A stretch of DNA of 64,000 nt from Capnocytophaga stomatis (lineage in GTDB: Bacteria; Bacteroidota; Bacteroidia; Flavobacteriales; Flavobacteriaceae): positions 1,302,001 to 1,366,000 of the forward strand of contig NZ_CP022387.1 of NCBI RefSeq assembly GCF_002302635.1, read 5' to 3'. A program made the translations under genes and the position numbers. Below the pieces are notes generated by a model. That model was not told where the DNA came from. It searched no databases and saw only the letters and a program-made list of their open reading frames with translations. Within the stretch, counting starts at the first letter, position 1. Each line of letters starts with the position of its first letter. This document shows positions 41,589 to 50,989 of this stretch, in pieces.

Positions 41589-44186
41589 CTATTGTCCTAT
41601 CATCCGTTTGAGCTCATTAAGCTTCATCAGTGCCTCAACCGGAGTTAAAGTATTGATATCCAGCTGCAAAATTTCCGATTTAATTTCTTCTAGAAGCGGG
41701 TCGTCCATATTGAAAAAGCTAAGTTGCATCTCTTTTTGAGCAGATTTCAACGTTTGTGAAGTATTTTCCGAAGCGTGTGAACTCTCCAATTTTTTAAGCA
41801 TTTTATTGGCTTTTTGGATAACAAACTGAGGCATTCCTGCCATTTTCGCTACGTGGATTCCAAAACTATGTGCCGAACCACCCGGAACTAACTTTCGGAT
41901 AAACAATACGTTATCTTTCGTTTCTTTTACCGAAACATTGAAATTTTTAATTCGCTCGAAACTCTCGGTCATTTCGTTGAGTTCGTGATAATGCGTTGCA
42001 AATAAGGTTTTTGCCTTCGACGGATGTTCGTGCAGATATTCGGCTATTGCCCAAGCGATTGAAATTCCGTCGTAAGTGCTTGTCCCTCGCCCGATTTCGT
42101 CCAAAAGCACCAAACTTCGCTCCGATATGTTATTCAAAATCAATGCAGCTTCGTTCATTTCTACCATAAAGGTCGATTCGCCCATTGAAATATTATCGCT
42201 GGCTCCCACGCGAGTAAAAATCTTATCCACAATGCCGATACGTGCCGAATCTGCCGGAACAAAACTCCCGATTTGAGCCAACAAAACGATGAGTGCCGTC
42301 TGACGTAAAATCGCCGATTTACCCGACATATTAGGTCCCGTAATCATTATAATTTGCTGTGAATCACGGTCAAGATACACGTCGTTAGCAATGTACGGAA
42401 CGCCCACCGGCAATTGTTTTTCAATCACAGGATGCCTTCCGTTTTTGATGTCCAAAACAAACGATTCATCCATTTCAGGGCGATTGTAATTATTTTCAAG
42501 GGCAAGTGAGGCAAATCCGCAAAGGCAATCTAACTGACCAATAAGCATTGCATTTTGCTGAACTTGAGGAATATAACTCCCTATCCAAGCAATCAACTCG
42601 GCAAAAATAGCTTGTTCCAATTGCGAAATTTTCTCTTCTGCTCCTAAAATTTTAGCTTCGTAAGTTTTTAACTCTTCAGTAATGTAACGCTCGGCATTAA
42701 CTAAGGTTTGTTTGCGAATCCAATCCTGCGGAACCTTGTCTTTGTGAGTGTTACGTACCTCAATGTAATATCCGTGAACGTTATTATAATCAATTTTTAA
42801 GGAAGAAATCCCTGTTTTTTCGGTCTCACGTTTGAGCATTTCATCCAAGTAGCCTTTTCCTGAAACGGAAAGCCCACGAAGTTCGTCCAATTCGGGAGAA
42901 AATCCTTGTGCCACCACATCGCCTTTGAGAATGTTCACAGGAGCTTCCTCATTGATAGTAAGCCTGATACGCTCACAAAGTTGCTGACACAAATGCAATT
43001 TATCACCCAAAATTTTCAAATCAGGATTATCGGATTTCAAACATATTTCCTTTATCGGAGGAATAATCTCTAACGAATTTTTAAGCTGAACAACTTCCCG
43101 AGGACTAATTTTTCCTGTCGCCACTTTTGAAATAAGTCGCTCAATATCACTTATTTTTGAAATGTGTTCCTTAATTTTTTGAAGTATATCGATATGACCA
43201 ATAAAATGCGAAACCACTTCGTGACGCTGATTTATCTTGGTAATATCCTTCAGCGGAAGTGCCAACCAACGTTTTAAAGTTCGGCTTCCCATTGCGGAAA
43301 TCGTCTTATCAATAACATCCAAAAGCGTTACCGACTGGCTTGAAGTTCCCGTATAAAGCTCCAAATTACGAATGGTGAATTTGTCAAGCCATACGTAAGC
43401 ATCTTCCACAATACGCTGAATGGAAGTGATGTGTCGCAACTTGTTGTGCTGTGTTTCAGATAGATAGTAAAGTACAGAACCTGCCGCAAGTAAAGCTTCA
43501 GTAAGTTCCTCAACCCCAAATCCTTTCAGGGAATTGGTTTGAAAATGCTGAGTGAGTGTCTGACGAGCGTAATCTTCCTTGTACACCCAATCTTCCAAAT
43601 AGAAAAGATGGAAATCTTCCCCAAAACTTTCTGTAAATTCTTTTTTTTGCTTTTTAGCTACTAAAACTTCGCTCGGCTTGAAGTTTTGTAACAACTTATC
43701 AATGTTAGTTTTATCGCCTTGAGCGACTAAAAATTCGCCCGTAGAAATATCCAAAAAACTGATTCCGTTAGTGTGTTTACCAAACCACACGGAAGCCAAA
43801 AAATTGTTTGATTTAGAATGAAGAATGTCGTCATTTAAAGCCACTCCAGGGGTAACTAATTCAGTAACACCTCGTTTTACGATGCCTTTTACGGTTTTGG
43901 GGTCTTCCAATTGGTCGCAAATCGCAACACGATAGCCCGCTTTGACTAACTTCGGTAAGTAATTATTGATGGAATGATGCGGAAATCCGGCAAGTTCCGT
44001 ACGTTCGCTGCCGTTATTTCGGTTGGTAAGCACAATATCAAGCACTTGGGCAGCCTTTACGGCATCTTCACCGAAAGTTTCGTAAAAATCTCCCACCCTG
44101 AAAAGCAGTAAAGCATCCGGATATTTTGCTTTAATCTGATTGTATTGCTTCATTAAGGGGGTTTCTTTTACTGTATTTTTTGCCAC
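41589..44186 (-). CDS. mutS: DNA mismatch repair protein MutS
   Basis: Mismatch-recognition ATPase that starts methyl-independent or -directed repair with MutL. The mismatch-binding F-x-E motif is in VGDFYETF (residues 31-38, F34 and E36). The ATPase domain has the Walker A GPNMSGKS, the Walker [16 protein letters not shown] and the composite site [16 protein letters not shown]. At 865 residues it is full length with a helical C-terminal extension. The gene stands 7 bp after a WecA-like gene and 21 bp before a membrane protein gene, inside an operon of glycan genes; it is not near mutL. That placement seems to be accidental linkage. Confidence 0.98.
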   Translation of the reverse strand: MAKNTVKETPLMKQYNQIKAKYPDALLLFRVGDFYETFGEDAVKAAQVLDIVLTNRNNGSERTELAGFPHHSINNYLPKLVKAGYRVAICDQLEDPKTVKGIVKRGVTELVTPGVALNDDILHSKSNNFLASVWFGKHTNGISFLDISTGEFLVAQGDKTNIDKLLQNFKPSEVLVAKKQKKEFTESFGEDFHLFYLEDWVYKEDYARQTLTQHFQTNSLKGFGVEELTEALLAAGSVLYYLSETQHNKLRHITSIQRIVEDAYVWLDKFTIRNLELYTGTSSQSVTLLDVIDKTISAMGSRTLKRWLALPLKDITKINQRHEVVSHFIGHIDILQKIKEHISKISDIERLISKVATGKISPREVVQLKNSLEIIPPIKEICLKSDNPDLKILGDKLHLCQQLCERIRLTINEEAPVNILKGDVVAQGFSPELDELRGLSVSGKGYLDEMLKRETEKTGISSLKIDYNNVHGYYIEVRNTHKDKVPQDWIRKQTLVNAERYITEELKTYEAKILGAEEKISQLEQAIFAELIAWIGSYIPQVQQNAMLIGQLDCLCGFASLALENNYNRPEMDESFVLDIKNGRHPVIEKQLPVGVPYIANDVYLDRDSQQIIMITGPNMSGKSAILRQTALIVLLAQIGSFVPADSARIGIVDKIFTRVGASDNISMGESTFMVEMNEAALILNNISERSLVLLDEIGRGTSTYDGISIAWAIAEYLHEHPSKAKTLFATHYHELNEMTESFERIKNFNVSVKETKDNVLFIRKLVPGGSAHSFGIHVAKMAGMPQFVIQKANKMLKKLESSHASENTSQTLKSAQKEMQLSFFNMDDPLLEEIKSEILQLDINTLTPVEALMKLNELKRMIGQ

Positions 44187-44193
44187 TGTACTT

Positions 44194-45348
44194 TTATTTT
44201 TTATTGTTTTTACTTAATCCTGATGAGTTTAGTATTTTCCTGATTTTCTGCTTGCTTTTTCTTGTTATGTAACTTTTGTTAAAGTAGAACAATATTAATA
44301 CCAATCCTATGAAAATCAAAAATATTGAAGCAAATAAATAGATTGGTGAAAAAATCATATTCAGCAACATAACCACCAGAAAAATCACCAAATTGATTGT
44401 TGCCAGCAGAAAACTTGCCCGTCCGTGTGAGAGTCCCATATAATCAATCATTACGTGATGAATATGATTTCGGTCGGCTTTAAACGGCTTACCATCACGA
44501 ATGGTTCTCGCTATAAAAACACGAGTTGTATCAAAAAAAGGAATGAACACAATAGCCAATAACACCCATATTTTGTTAGCCGGATTGATATAAGCTTTCT
44601 GTAAACCTAAAGAAGGTAAGGAAAGAAATTTCAACGCCAAAACACCGATAATGAAGCCCACAACCAGTGAGCCTGTATCTCCCATAAAAATTTTCTTTCT
44701 GGAGGATAAATTATATCTTAAAAAAGCCAGCAAAAAGCCAATACACAAAATCGAAAATAAGAAATAATAAATGTCTTCCGATTGGTAAAAAACATAACCA
44801 AAACATCCAAAAATAACAATCCCTACCATTGCCGCCGAACCATTAATTCCATCAATCAAATTAAAGGAATTAACAATGGTCATCACAACAAAACAACTGA
44901 AAAACAATGAAAACCAAAACGGAATTTCGTCAAACCACAGAAAACCATCCAGAGAATATATCCTCAGTTCCGTTCCAAAGAGCAATAATATAAAAGTAGC
45001 TAAAATTTGCCCTACAATTTTAGTACTCGGGTTTACGCCAGTCAAATCATCCTTAAGACCCAAGAAAAACATAATACTCGCCCCCGAAACTATATTAATC
45101 CCCATATAATTAGTATCATAACTACTGATGAAAAAGAGAGTAAAAATCAGGCTAACATAGAACGCTATGCCTCCCATCGTTGGGGTTTTTTGCGAATGAG
45201 AACTTCTGCCGTTAGGATTATCCATCAAATTCTTCCGTCTTACAACGTATATGATGCTGGGCATTGCCAGATAACAAACCGCAAAGGACAACACAAAAAT
45301 CCAAATTGCGATTATTTCTGGGCTTTGTAAAAGGGTAAGTTGTTTCAT
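44194..45348 (-). CDS. Undecaprenyl-phosphate sugar-1-phosphate transferase (WecA/TagO type)
   Basis: A 384-residue polytopic membrane enzyme of the MraY/WecA group, which begins lipid-linked glycan assembly by moving a sugar-1-phosphate, often GlcNAc-1-phosphate, to undecaprenyl phosphate. The motifs are clear: [33 protein letters not shown] with the Asp pair, [25 protein letters not shown] and [11 protein letters not shown] with the HxxH/HIHH box that marks WecA-type rather than MraY enzymes. The open frame extends to 45369, but the -7 box covers that ATG, so the start is the ATG at 45348. First gene of a five-gene operon that includes mutS and glycan genes. Confidence 0.9.
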   Translation of the reverse strand: MKQLTLLQSPEIIAIWIFVLSFAVCYLAMPSIIYVVRRKNLMDNPNGRSSHSQKTPTMGGIAFYVSLIFTLFFISSYDTNYMGINIVSGASIMFFLGLKDDLTGVNPSTKIVGQILATFILLLFGTELRIYSLDGFLWFDEIPFWFSLFFSCFVVMTIVNSFNLIDGINGSAAMVGIVIFGCFGYVFYQSEDIYYFLFSILCIGFLLAFLRYNLSSRKKIFMGDTGSLVVGFIIGVLALKFLSLPSLGLQKAYINPANKIWVLLAIVFIPFFDTTRVFIARTIRDGKPFKADRNHIHHVMIDYMGLSHGRASFLLATINLVIFLVVMLLNMIFSPIYLFASIFLIFIGLVLILFYFNKSYITRKSKQKIRKILNSSGLSKNNKK

Positions 45349-45366
45349 ATTAATATTTGCACCGAG

Positions 45367-45398
45367 CAAAGGTACGTAATTAAACGAAATGCCACAAT
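45367..45398 (-). promoter_or_regulatory. Promoter of the wecA-like/mutS/glycan operon
   Basis: ATTG (45398-45395), a 20-nt spacer and TACCTTTG (45374-45367) on the minus strand. Transcription would start near 45361, which rules out the upstream ATG at 45369 and leaves a short leader before the ATG at 45348. Confidence 0.7.
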
Positions 45399-45462
45399 TT
45401 TAATCACATTTATTTTAAAATTGCAGCACAATGTTATGTTTCTTAAATATCTAATTATAAAC

Positions 45463-46953
45463 TCATTGCAGCCTTATCTCTCTGCACAAATCACTTGCTA
45501 TGAGGTTTTCTTGTCCTTTTTCAGAAGCAATTTTATCTCCTGCTTTTCCGTGCGAATACACACCTAAAACACTGGATTCCAAAGAGCTATACCCTTGAGA
45601 TAATAATCCTAACAAAATTCCGGTTAGCACATCTCCACTTCCTGCCGTTGCCATTCCTGCATTTCCTGTTGAATTAACCCAAAGATGAATTCCGTCGGTA
45701 ATCATTGTGTAAGCTCCTTTAATAACTAAGATTATTTTATGTTTTTTTGCGAATTTTCTCGCTTTCTCTATTTTGTCAAAGTCATCTTTCCAAACTCCGA
45801 TAAGTCTTTCTAATTCAATAGGATGCGGCGTAAGAATTGAATTTTTAGGAATTTTGGAAAATTCTTTTGGATTTTGAGAAAGAATATTCAATGCATCGGC
45901 ATCAATTACAAACGGAACATTCGAATACTTTTCAAACAATTCAAATAAAAGCTCTGCTGTTTGAGGCTGAGTTCCCATTCCTACTCCAATTCCTATTGCA
46001 GAAGGCTCGAAAGGTATTTCCGTAGGGGAAAGATATTTTTTCCCCGCAGATGTAATCACCATTGCCTCAGGAACAGCAGTTTGCAAAATTTCATATCCGC
46101 ACTTAGGAGCAAGTATCGTTAAAAGACCCGCCCCTGACCTCAACACCGAAGTTCCGCTCAGAACCATAGCTCCTACCTTTCCGTAGCTTCCCCCAACAAG
46201 CAAAGCGTGCCCAAACGAGCCCTTGTGTGAAAACTTGTTTCTCAGTTTGTATATTTTAGACATACACTCTTCCGTAATAAATTCATAATCAGAATTTATA
46301 GCATCTAAAACAGACTTTTCCAAACCAACATCCAAAATTTCCCAATTAGGAATGTATTTTCCGGTTTCAGGGAGCAAAAAAATCAGTTTAGGAACTTGGA
46401 ACGTAAGTACGATGTTCGGTTTAACGAAAACTTCGTCCGACATTGGTATTCTGTCCAAATACAAACCCGAAGGAATATCAATGCTAACCACGTAAGCTCC
46501 TGATTCATTGATTTTTTCAAAAATACATTGCATCCAATCGGAAACATATCTGTTAAATCCTGCCCCGAAAATTGCATCGACTACAATTGCTTCCGGCGAA
46601 ATTTCAGGAATCTCCGAACAGGAATACAAATCGTTTATTTTCACCTTTTTACTTCGGACGAGAGTGCCCAAATTTTTCAAGAAATCCTCCGTTGGGTTTT
46701 CATTGAAATTAACGATGTACACCTCTACGTCTCGTTTTGCTTTGGAAAGCATCTGAGCAACTGCCAGCCCATCACTGCCATTGTTGCCCAACCCTACATA
46801 AATTATAACTTTCTTGTTTAAATCCGTGTTCTTCTGCAACCACAAAAAAACCTGTTCGGAAGCTCTTTCCATAAGCTTCCTACGCGTTATACGCTGTTTT
46901 TTAATAGTTTGATTATATGCCTGCTGTATTTGTTCTGTAAATAAAATTTTCAT
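45463..46953 (-). CDS. nnr: Bifunctional NAD(P)H-hydrate repair enzyme Nnr
   Basis: Repairs damaged NADHX/NADPHX: the N-terminal YjeF_N epimerase domain (about residues 1-210) interconverts the two epimers, and the C-terminal YjeF_C domain, a ribokinase-like ADP-dependent dehydratase (about 220-496), restores NAD(P)H. The epimerase half shows VGLGNNGSDGLAVAQML and VDAIFGAGFNR; the dehydratase half has the GGSYGKVGAMVLS motif, LTPHPIELERL and TAGSGDVLTGILLGLLSQG with the catalytic Asp. At 496 residues both domains are whole. It stands alone, with no close partner gene. Confidence 0.95.
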   Translation of the reverse strand: MKILFTEQIQQAYNQTIKKQRITRRKLMERASEQVFLWLQKNTDLNKKVIIYVGLGNNGSDGLAVAQMLSKAKRDVEVYIVNFNENPTEDFLKNLGTLVRSKKVKINDLYSCSEIPEISPEAIVVDAIFGAGFNRYVSDWMQCIFEKINESGAYVVSIDIPSGLYLDRIPMSDEVFVKPNIVLTFQVPKLIFLLPETGKYIPNWEILDVGLEKSVLDAINSDYEFITEECMSKIYKLRNKFSHKGSFGHALLVGGSYGKVGAMVLSGTSVLRSGAGLLTILAPKCGYEILQTAVPEAMVITSAGKKYLSPTEIPFEPSAIGIGVGMGTQPQTAELLFELFEKYSNVPFVIDADALNILSQNPKEFSKIPKNSILTPHPIELERLIGVWKDDFDKIEKARKFAKKHKIILVIKGAYTMITDGIHLWVNSTGNAGMATAGSGDVLTGILLGLLSQGYSSLESSVLGVYSHGKAGDKIASEKGQENLIASDLCREIRLQ

Positions 46954-47062
46954 AAATATGCAGATGAAACAAAGATTTAAAAATCCGAAATTACTAATTA
47001 ATAATTCCCCAAAGATATATATTTTAAGTAAAAAAACAAAGAATAATTCTTAAAAAGAGAAA

Positions 47063-47093
47063 AACTCCAAACTTCTTTATGAAATTTGGAGTT
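47063..47093 (-). terminator. Terminator of the PiT-DUF47 gene
   Basis: Arms AACTCCAAA and TTTGGAGTT (loop of 13 nt), with T-rich sequence on the minus strand side, 23 bp after the stop codon. Confidence 0.75.
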
Positions 47094-47115
47094 CTTTTCC
47101 TCTATTTTAGTGCTT

Positions 47116-49377
47116 TTATTTTGCTTTCTTTTGTTCTTCTTGAAATTCTTTGAATTGTAACAGAAGATTGTTATTCGCACGAACTAAAGCATTTGTTTCG
47201 AGCAACAAGTTGAAATACAACTTGGTATTCTTCGGGCTTGTTTCAGAGGTTCGGATTCTGTCAATTTGTTTTTGAACCATTCTCGAAACATCTTTCTTCA
47301 AAATCATACCTTCTTGCAAAATATGATTTAGGTTTGAATAATTTTCTCCTCTGAAAAGTTTTGCTTCATTTTCCAATAGTTTTTCAAGGCTTTCCGAAAT
47401 CCATTTCAAATCTCTTAACTGATTAAATTTAAGATTTTTATGATTATTATTCACGTGTTCATAACTGTGTGTTGTTATGGCGTGGAGGGATTGTGCCATA
47501 TCCTGCAAATTATCCAAAATCATTATATAAAACTTACTTGAAGCTACAGAACTGTCATTCAATGACTTAATGAAATAGAAAACGTTTCCTTTTAAACCGT
47601 CAAGTTCTTTTTCTAACTTTTTGGTTGTTTTCTTATCTTTGGTCAGATTACCTAAATCCTGAGTTCCCAAGTTCTTAACAACTTCTCCGTAAACGGTTTC
47701 AATTTTCGAAATTGTGTTTGCTATGTAATTTGAACTTTCTTTAATAACGCCGTTAATGGTCGCTAAATCAGCTTGTTCAAACATAGGTTTTTTGTTTTCT
47801 TCTTTTTCTTTTTGTCTTTTCTTGTAACTCACTGCACTGCGGAATAACAAGAATCCTACAAACGAAATCAGTGAAATCAATCCGATAATTTCTCCGTAGT
47901 ACAGAGCTGCCGCGACAATAAATGCTCCAAAAAATGCAACTATTGCGGTCATAAACCATCCCCCGACCACTCGTATTACTCCCGCTACACGGTAAACGGC
48001 ACTGTCTCTTCCCCAAGCTCTGTCAGCCAATGACGAACCCATAGCCACCATAAACGTAACATAAGTTGTTGATAACGGAAGTTTTAAAGAAGTACCCATC
48101 GCTATCAAGCTACTTGAAACAACAAGATTCATAGCCGCACGGACCAAGTCAAAAGCAGGTAAGTCTTCTTTACGAGTTGTTGAATCCTCTTCCGGTTTTT
48201 CAAAACGTTTGTCTATCTTTTCACTCAATGATTTTGGAGTAATCGCATTAACCACGTATGAAATAAATACAGTAACCCTCACTATGAGGCGAGATAACAT
48301 ATTTGACGCAAATTTTTCTTCTCCCTCTCCGTCACCTTGATGTGAAAGGCTTACTTCTGTTTCCATCACATTGCGTGCTTTTTTAGAAAACCAAAGTGTA
48401 AGAACCATTATAGTCCCTGCCAAAAGCAATAAATATGTCGGAGCCGTCATTCCTTCACTCAAGCCTGACATCAAAAAGCTATTATGCTCAGCCCCTGAAG
48501 ATTGCCATAATTCAAAAGATTGCCAAGCAGCTACAGGAACCCCGATAAAGTTAACCAAGTCGTTTCCTGCAAAAGCCATAGCCAACGCAAACGTACCACT
48601 TAAGATAACAATTCGGAATATATTGACTCTCAATTGAATTAAAACGTGAGAGAGCACCGAATAAAATACAAAACAGCCAAGCAAAATATAAACGATATTT
48701 GCATCCATCCAGCTGATTGCTTCTTTCGAGATGAAAGCCACTCCTTTCAGTCCTTTGAAGATAATAAAATACGTAAGTGCCGTCAGAGCTACTCCTCCGA
48801 AAACGCCTCCTACGTACCTGATGCTCTTTTCATAACGGAAAGAAAAAACCAACCGAGCCAAATATTGAACTATGGTACCTACCGTAAAGGCTATCACAAT
48901 TGATGTAAAAATACCTGTTACTATCTTGGTTGCTTCTTTCGTGTTGATGTATTGCCCAAGTGTTGAAAGTGATTCCCCGTTTGTGCTGATTTTGATAATC
49001 GCCAAACAAACCGCAGCTCCGAGCAACTCAAATACAATGGAAACAGTGGTTGATGTTGGTAATCCCAAAGTATTGAAAAGGTCGAGAAGTAATATATCTG
49101 CCAGCATAACCGCCATAAAAATGACCATTACTTCATCGAAGTAGAATTCCGTTGGGTTAAAAATTCCCTTTCGGGCAATTTCCATCATTCCACTGGAAAA
49201 AATAGCTCCAAAAGCCACACCAACGCTCGCTATAATCATAATAGTTCGCAATGTTGCTACTTTTGAACCCACTGCCGAATTTAAAAAGTTTACTGCATCG
49301 TTGCTTACCCCCACTGTCAAATCAACAACAGCAAGAACAAAGAAAACGAAGAGCATAAAGATGTACACTTGTTCCAT
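47116..49377 (-). CDS. PiT inorganic phosphate transporter with C-terminal DUF47 (PhoU-like) domain
   Basis: A 753-residue inner-membrane phosphate symporter. The membrane part (about residues 1-500) has the PiT repeats GVSNDAVNFLNSAVGS (23-38) and GNDLVNFIGVPVAAW plus GLPTSTTVSIV and LPLSTTYVTFMVAMG. The cytoplasmic tail (about 530-753) is a helical DUF47/PhoU-like domain, with heptad-like EKELDGLK, LTKDKKTTKK. In other bacteria PiT and DUF47 are separate, linked genes; here the partner is fused, so regulation is probably by intramolecular contact. It is a single transcription unit with its own terminator. Complements the short PiT at 6261-7307. Confidence 0.92.
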   Translation of the reverse strand: MEQVYIFMLFVFFVLAVVDLTVGVSNDAVNFLNSAVGSKVATLRTIMIIASVGVAFGAIFSSGMMEIARKGIFNPTEFYFDEVMVIFMAVMLADILLLDLFNTLGLPTSTTVSIVFELLGAAVCLAIIKISTNGESLSTLGQYINTKEATKIVTGIFTSIVIAFTVGTIVQYLARLVFSFRYEKSIRYVGGVFGGVALTALTYFIIFKGLKGVAFISKEAISWMDANIVYILLGCFVFYSVLSHVLIQLRVNIFRIVILSGTFALAMAFAGNDLVNFIGVPVAAWQSFELWQSSGAEHNSFLMSGLSEGMTAPTYLLLLAGTIMVLTLWFSKKARNVMETEVSLSHQGDGEGEEKFASNMLSRLIVRVTVFISYVVNAITPKSLSEKIDKRFEKPEEDSTTRKEDLPAFDLVRAAMNLVVSSSLIAMGTSLKLPLSTTYVTFMVAMGSSLADRAWGRDSAVYRVAGVIRVVGGWFMTAIVAFFGAFIVAAALYYGEIIGLISLISFVGFLLFRSAVSYKKRQKEKEENKKPMFEQADLATINGVIKESSNYIANTISKIETVYGEVVKNLGTQDLGNLTKDKKTTKKLEKELDGLKGNVFYFIKSLNDSSVASSKFYIMILDNLQDMAQSLHAITTHSYEHVNNNHKNLKFNQLRDLKWISESLEKLLENEAKLFRGENYSNLNHILQEGMILKKDVSRMVQKQIDRIRTSETSPKNTKLYFNLLLETNALVRANNNLLLQFKEFQEEQKKAK

Positions 49378-49523
49378 ACTAATTCTTTTTGAGGCAAATA
49401 TCCGTTAATCGAAAATAATACGTGTTATCAAATCGTTAACAATCGCCATTTTTTATTATCTTTATTTTACTTAAAACACTTTTTCAGAGGCATAAAATGT
49501 CATTCTTTCATAAAAACGAAAGT

Positions 49524-50183
49524 TTATTTTTTGTCCTTACATTTTTCTTGCCCCGTTAAATTATAAATTTTTTGAACTTCGCTCAGAACTTCTTCAAAGT
49601 TAATGTTCAAATCAATCAACCGCCCGGTTTTCAAATCAAAAACCCAACCGTGAACCGTCGGAAACTTATTTTCAAGATAACTCTCTTGCACACAAGCCAT
49701 TTTGATAACATTTAAGCACTGCTCCAAAACATTTAGTTCCACCAAACGCTGATAACGAAGTTCTTCATCTTGGATGTTGTCCAATTCCGTTTGATGCAAG
49801 CGATACACATCACGAATGGTTCTAAGCCAAGGATTTAATAACCCAAAGTCTTTTGATTGCATCGCTGCTTTTACTCCTCCGCAACCATAATGCCCGCAAA
49901 CAATGATATGTTTTACCCGCAAATGTTCCACAGCATACTGAATTACAGCGGTTGAGCTCATATCGAGCGTATTAACAACATTGGCAATATTACGATGTAC
50001 AAAAACCTCTCCGGGACCTAAACCCATTAATTCTTCGGCAGTTACACGGCTATCGGAACATCCGATATACAAAAAATCCGGATTTTGAGTTTTAGCCAAT
50101 TCCTTGAAAAAATTTACATTTTCCCCTCTTTTCTTCTCCACCCATTTTTTGTTATTCTCAAAGATACATTGGTACGTAGGCAT
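49524..50183 (-). CDS. can: Beta-class carbonic anhydrase
   Basis: Cytoplasmic zinc enzyme that interconverts CO2 and bicarbonate. The zinc ligands are C42 (YIGCSDSR), H98 and C101 (VCGHYGCGG), with the catalytic pair D44 and R46. At 219 residues it matches the Escherichia coli Can type. It is divergent from tetR; the 188-bp gap holds a perfect TACCTTTG for this gene. Useful for growth in air with low CO2, which suits capnophilic flavobacteria, but that link is an inference. Confidence 0.96.
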   Translation of the reverse strand: MPTYQCIFENNKKWVEKKRGENVNFFKELAKTQNPDFLYIGCSDSRVTAEELMGLGPGEVFVHRNIANVVNTLDMSSTAVIQYAVEHLRVKHIIVCGHYGCGGVKAAMQSKDFGLLNPWLRTIRDVYRLHQTELDNIQDEELRYQRLVELNVLEQCLNVIKMACVQESYLENKFPTVHGWVFDLKTGRLIDLNINFEEVLSEVQKIYNLTGQEKCKDKK

Positions 50184-50211
50184 AAATTACTTTTTAAAAA
50201 ATCTTTAGCGA

Positions 50212-50219
50212 CAAAGGTA
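50212..50219 (-). promoter_or_regulatory. -7 box of the carbonic anhydrase gene
   Basis: TACCTTTG on the minus strand is a full TAnnTTTG match with transcription predicted near 50206, 23 nt before the ATG. No TTTG at 18-20 nt; one at 12 nt. Confidence 0.55.
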
Positions 50220-50314
50220 AAAAAACAAATAACAAATGCACATTATTTTCATAAAAATCAACCTTCCGTGAGCTTCTTTAATAAATCGAATAGTTAAAAA
50301 TATCACAAAAACAC

Positions 50315-50354
50315 GGAAACTAATTTGGTTTTTTAAGTTTCCTGATTAATTTTG
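50315..50354 (+). promoter_or_regulatory. tetR promoter with flanking operator-like repeat
   Basis: TTTG (50324-50327), a 19-nt spacer and TAATTTTG (50347-50354): a complete consensus, with transcription near 50360. Around the -33 box stand inverted arms GGAAACT (50315-50321) and AGTTTCC (50336-50342), centres 21 bp apart, which would suit autorepression by the TetR protein. Confidence 0.75.
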
Positions 50355-50371
50355 CACTGAAAACTAAAACG

Positions 50372-50971
50372 ATGGCAAAAGAACAACTTATCATAGTGGC
50401 ACGCGACCTTTTGATTGACTTGGGAATCAAATCCGTTACGATGGACGATATTGCCCGAAAGGCAGGCGTTTCCAAAAAAACGCTTTACAATCATTTTAAG
50501 GACAAAACTGACCTTATCCGAACGGTGGTTTTGTACGTTAGTTCAAAACTAAACGAACAAGCCAAAGCACTTATGTCGAGCGAACAGAATCCCATCGAGC
50601 AACTTTACGAAACCGAGCGATTCTTTTCCTGCCAGCCTGTAATTGTGAACAATTCGCCTCAAAAACAACTGCAAAAGTACTATCCGAAAATCTATAAAGA
50701 GATGCAAAACAAACAGTTGGAGGAAGTTGGCGGACTAATTCTGCAAAACTTAAAAACAGGCATTGAGCTGGGTATGTACCGAAAAGACATCAACTTGGAT
50801 TTCACGATGCGATTGTACTTGCACGTTATGATTGAATCGGGCAATAATTTGCTCTTTTTCACTGATTACGACAAAAAAACCATTTCCGGCACTTACTTGG
50901 AGTATCACATTCGAGCCATCGCCACCCCGAAAGGTGTCGCCATATTGGAAGAAATTTTGAAGAAAGATTAA
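50372..50971 (+). CDS. TetR-family transcriptional regulator of the efflux operon
   Basis: A 199-residue repressor. The N-terminal helix-turn-helix is clear: SVTMDDIARKAGVSKKTLYNHFKDKTDLI (about residues 22-50), and the rest is the ligand-binding helical domain. It lies 18 bp before tolC and shares the operon with the adaptor and RND genes further down, so it most likely represses them. An inverted repeat over its own -33 box is a plausible operator. The ligand is unknown. Confidence 0.93.
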   Translation: MAKEQLIIVARDLLIDLGIKSVTMDDIARKAGVSKKTLYNHFKDKTDLIRTVVLYVSSKLNEQAKALMSSEQNPIEQLYETERFFSCQPVIVNNSPQKQLQKYYPKIYKEMQNKQLEEVGGLILQNLKTGIELGMYRKDINLDFTMRLYLHVMIESGNNLLFFTDYDKKTISGTYLEYHIRAIATPKGVAILEEILKKD

Positions 50972-50989
50972 AAAATCACAATAAATACA

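Noticed and set aside
49505-49522. Terminator of the carbonic anhydrase gene
   Set aside because: Arms of only five bases (CTTTC/GAAAG) and a weak T tract; too weak to list.
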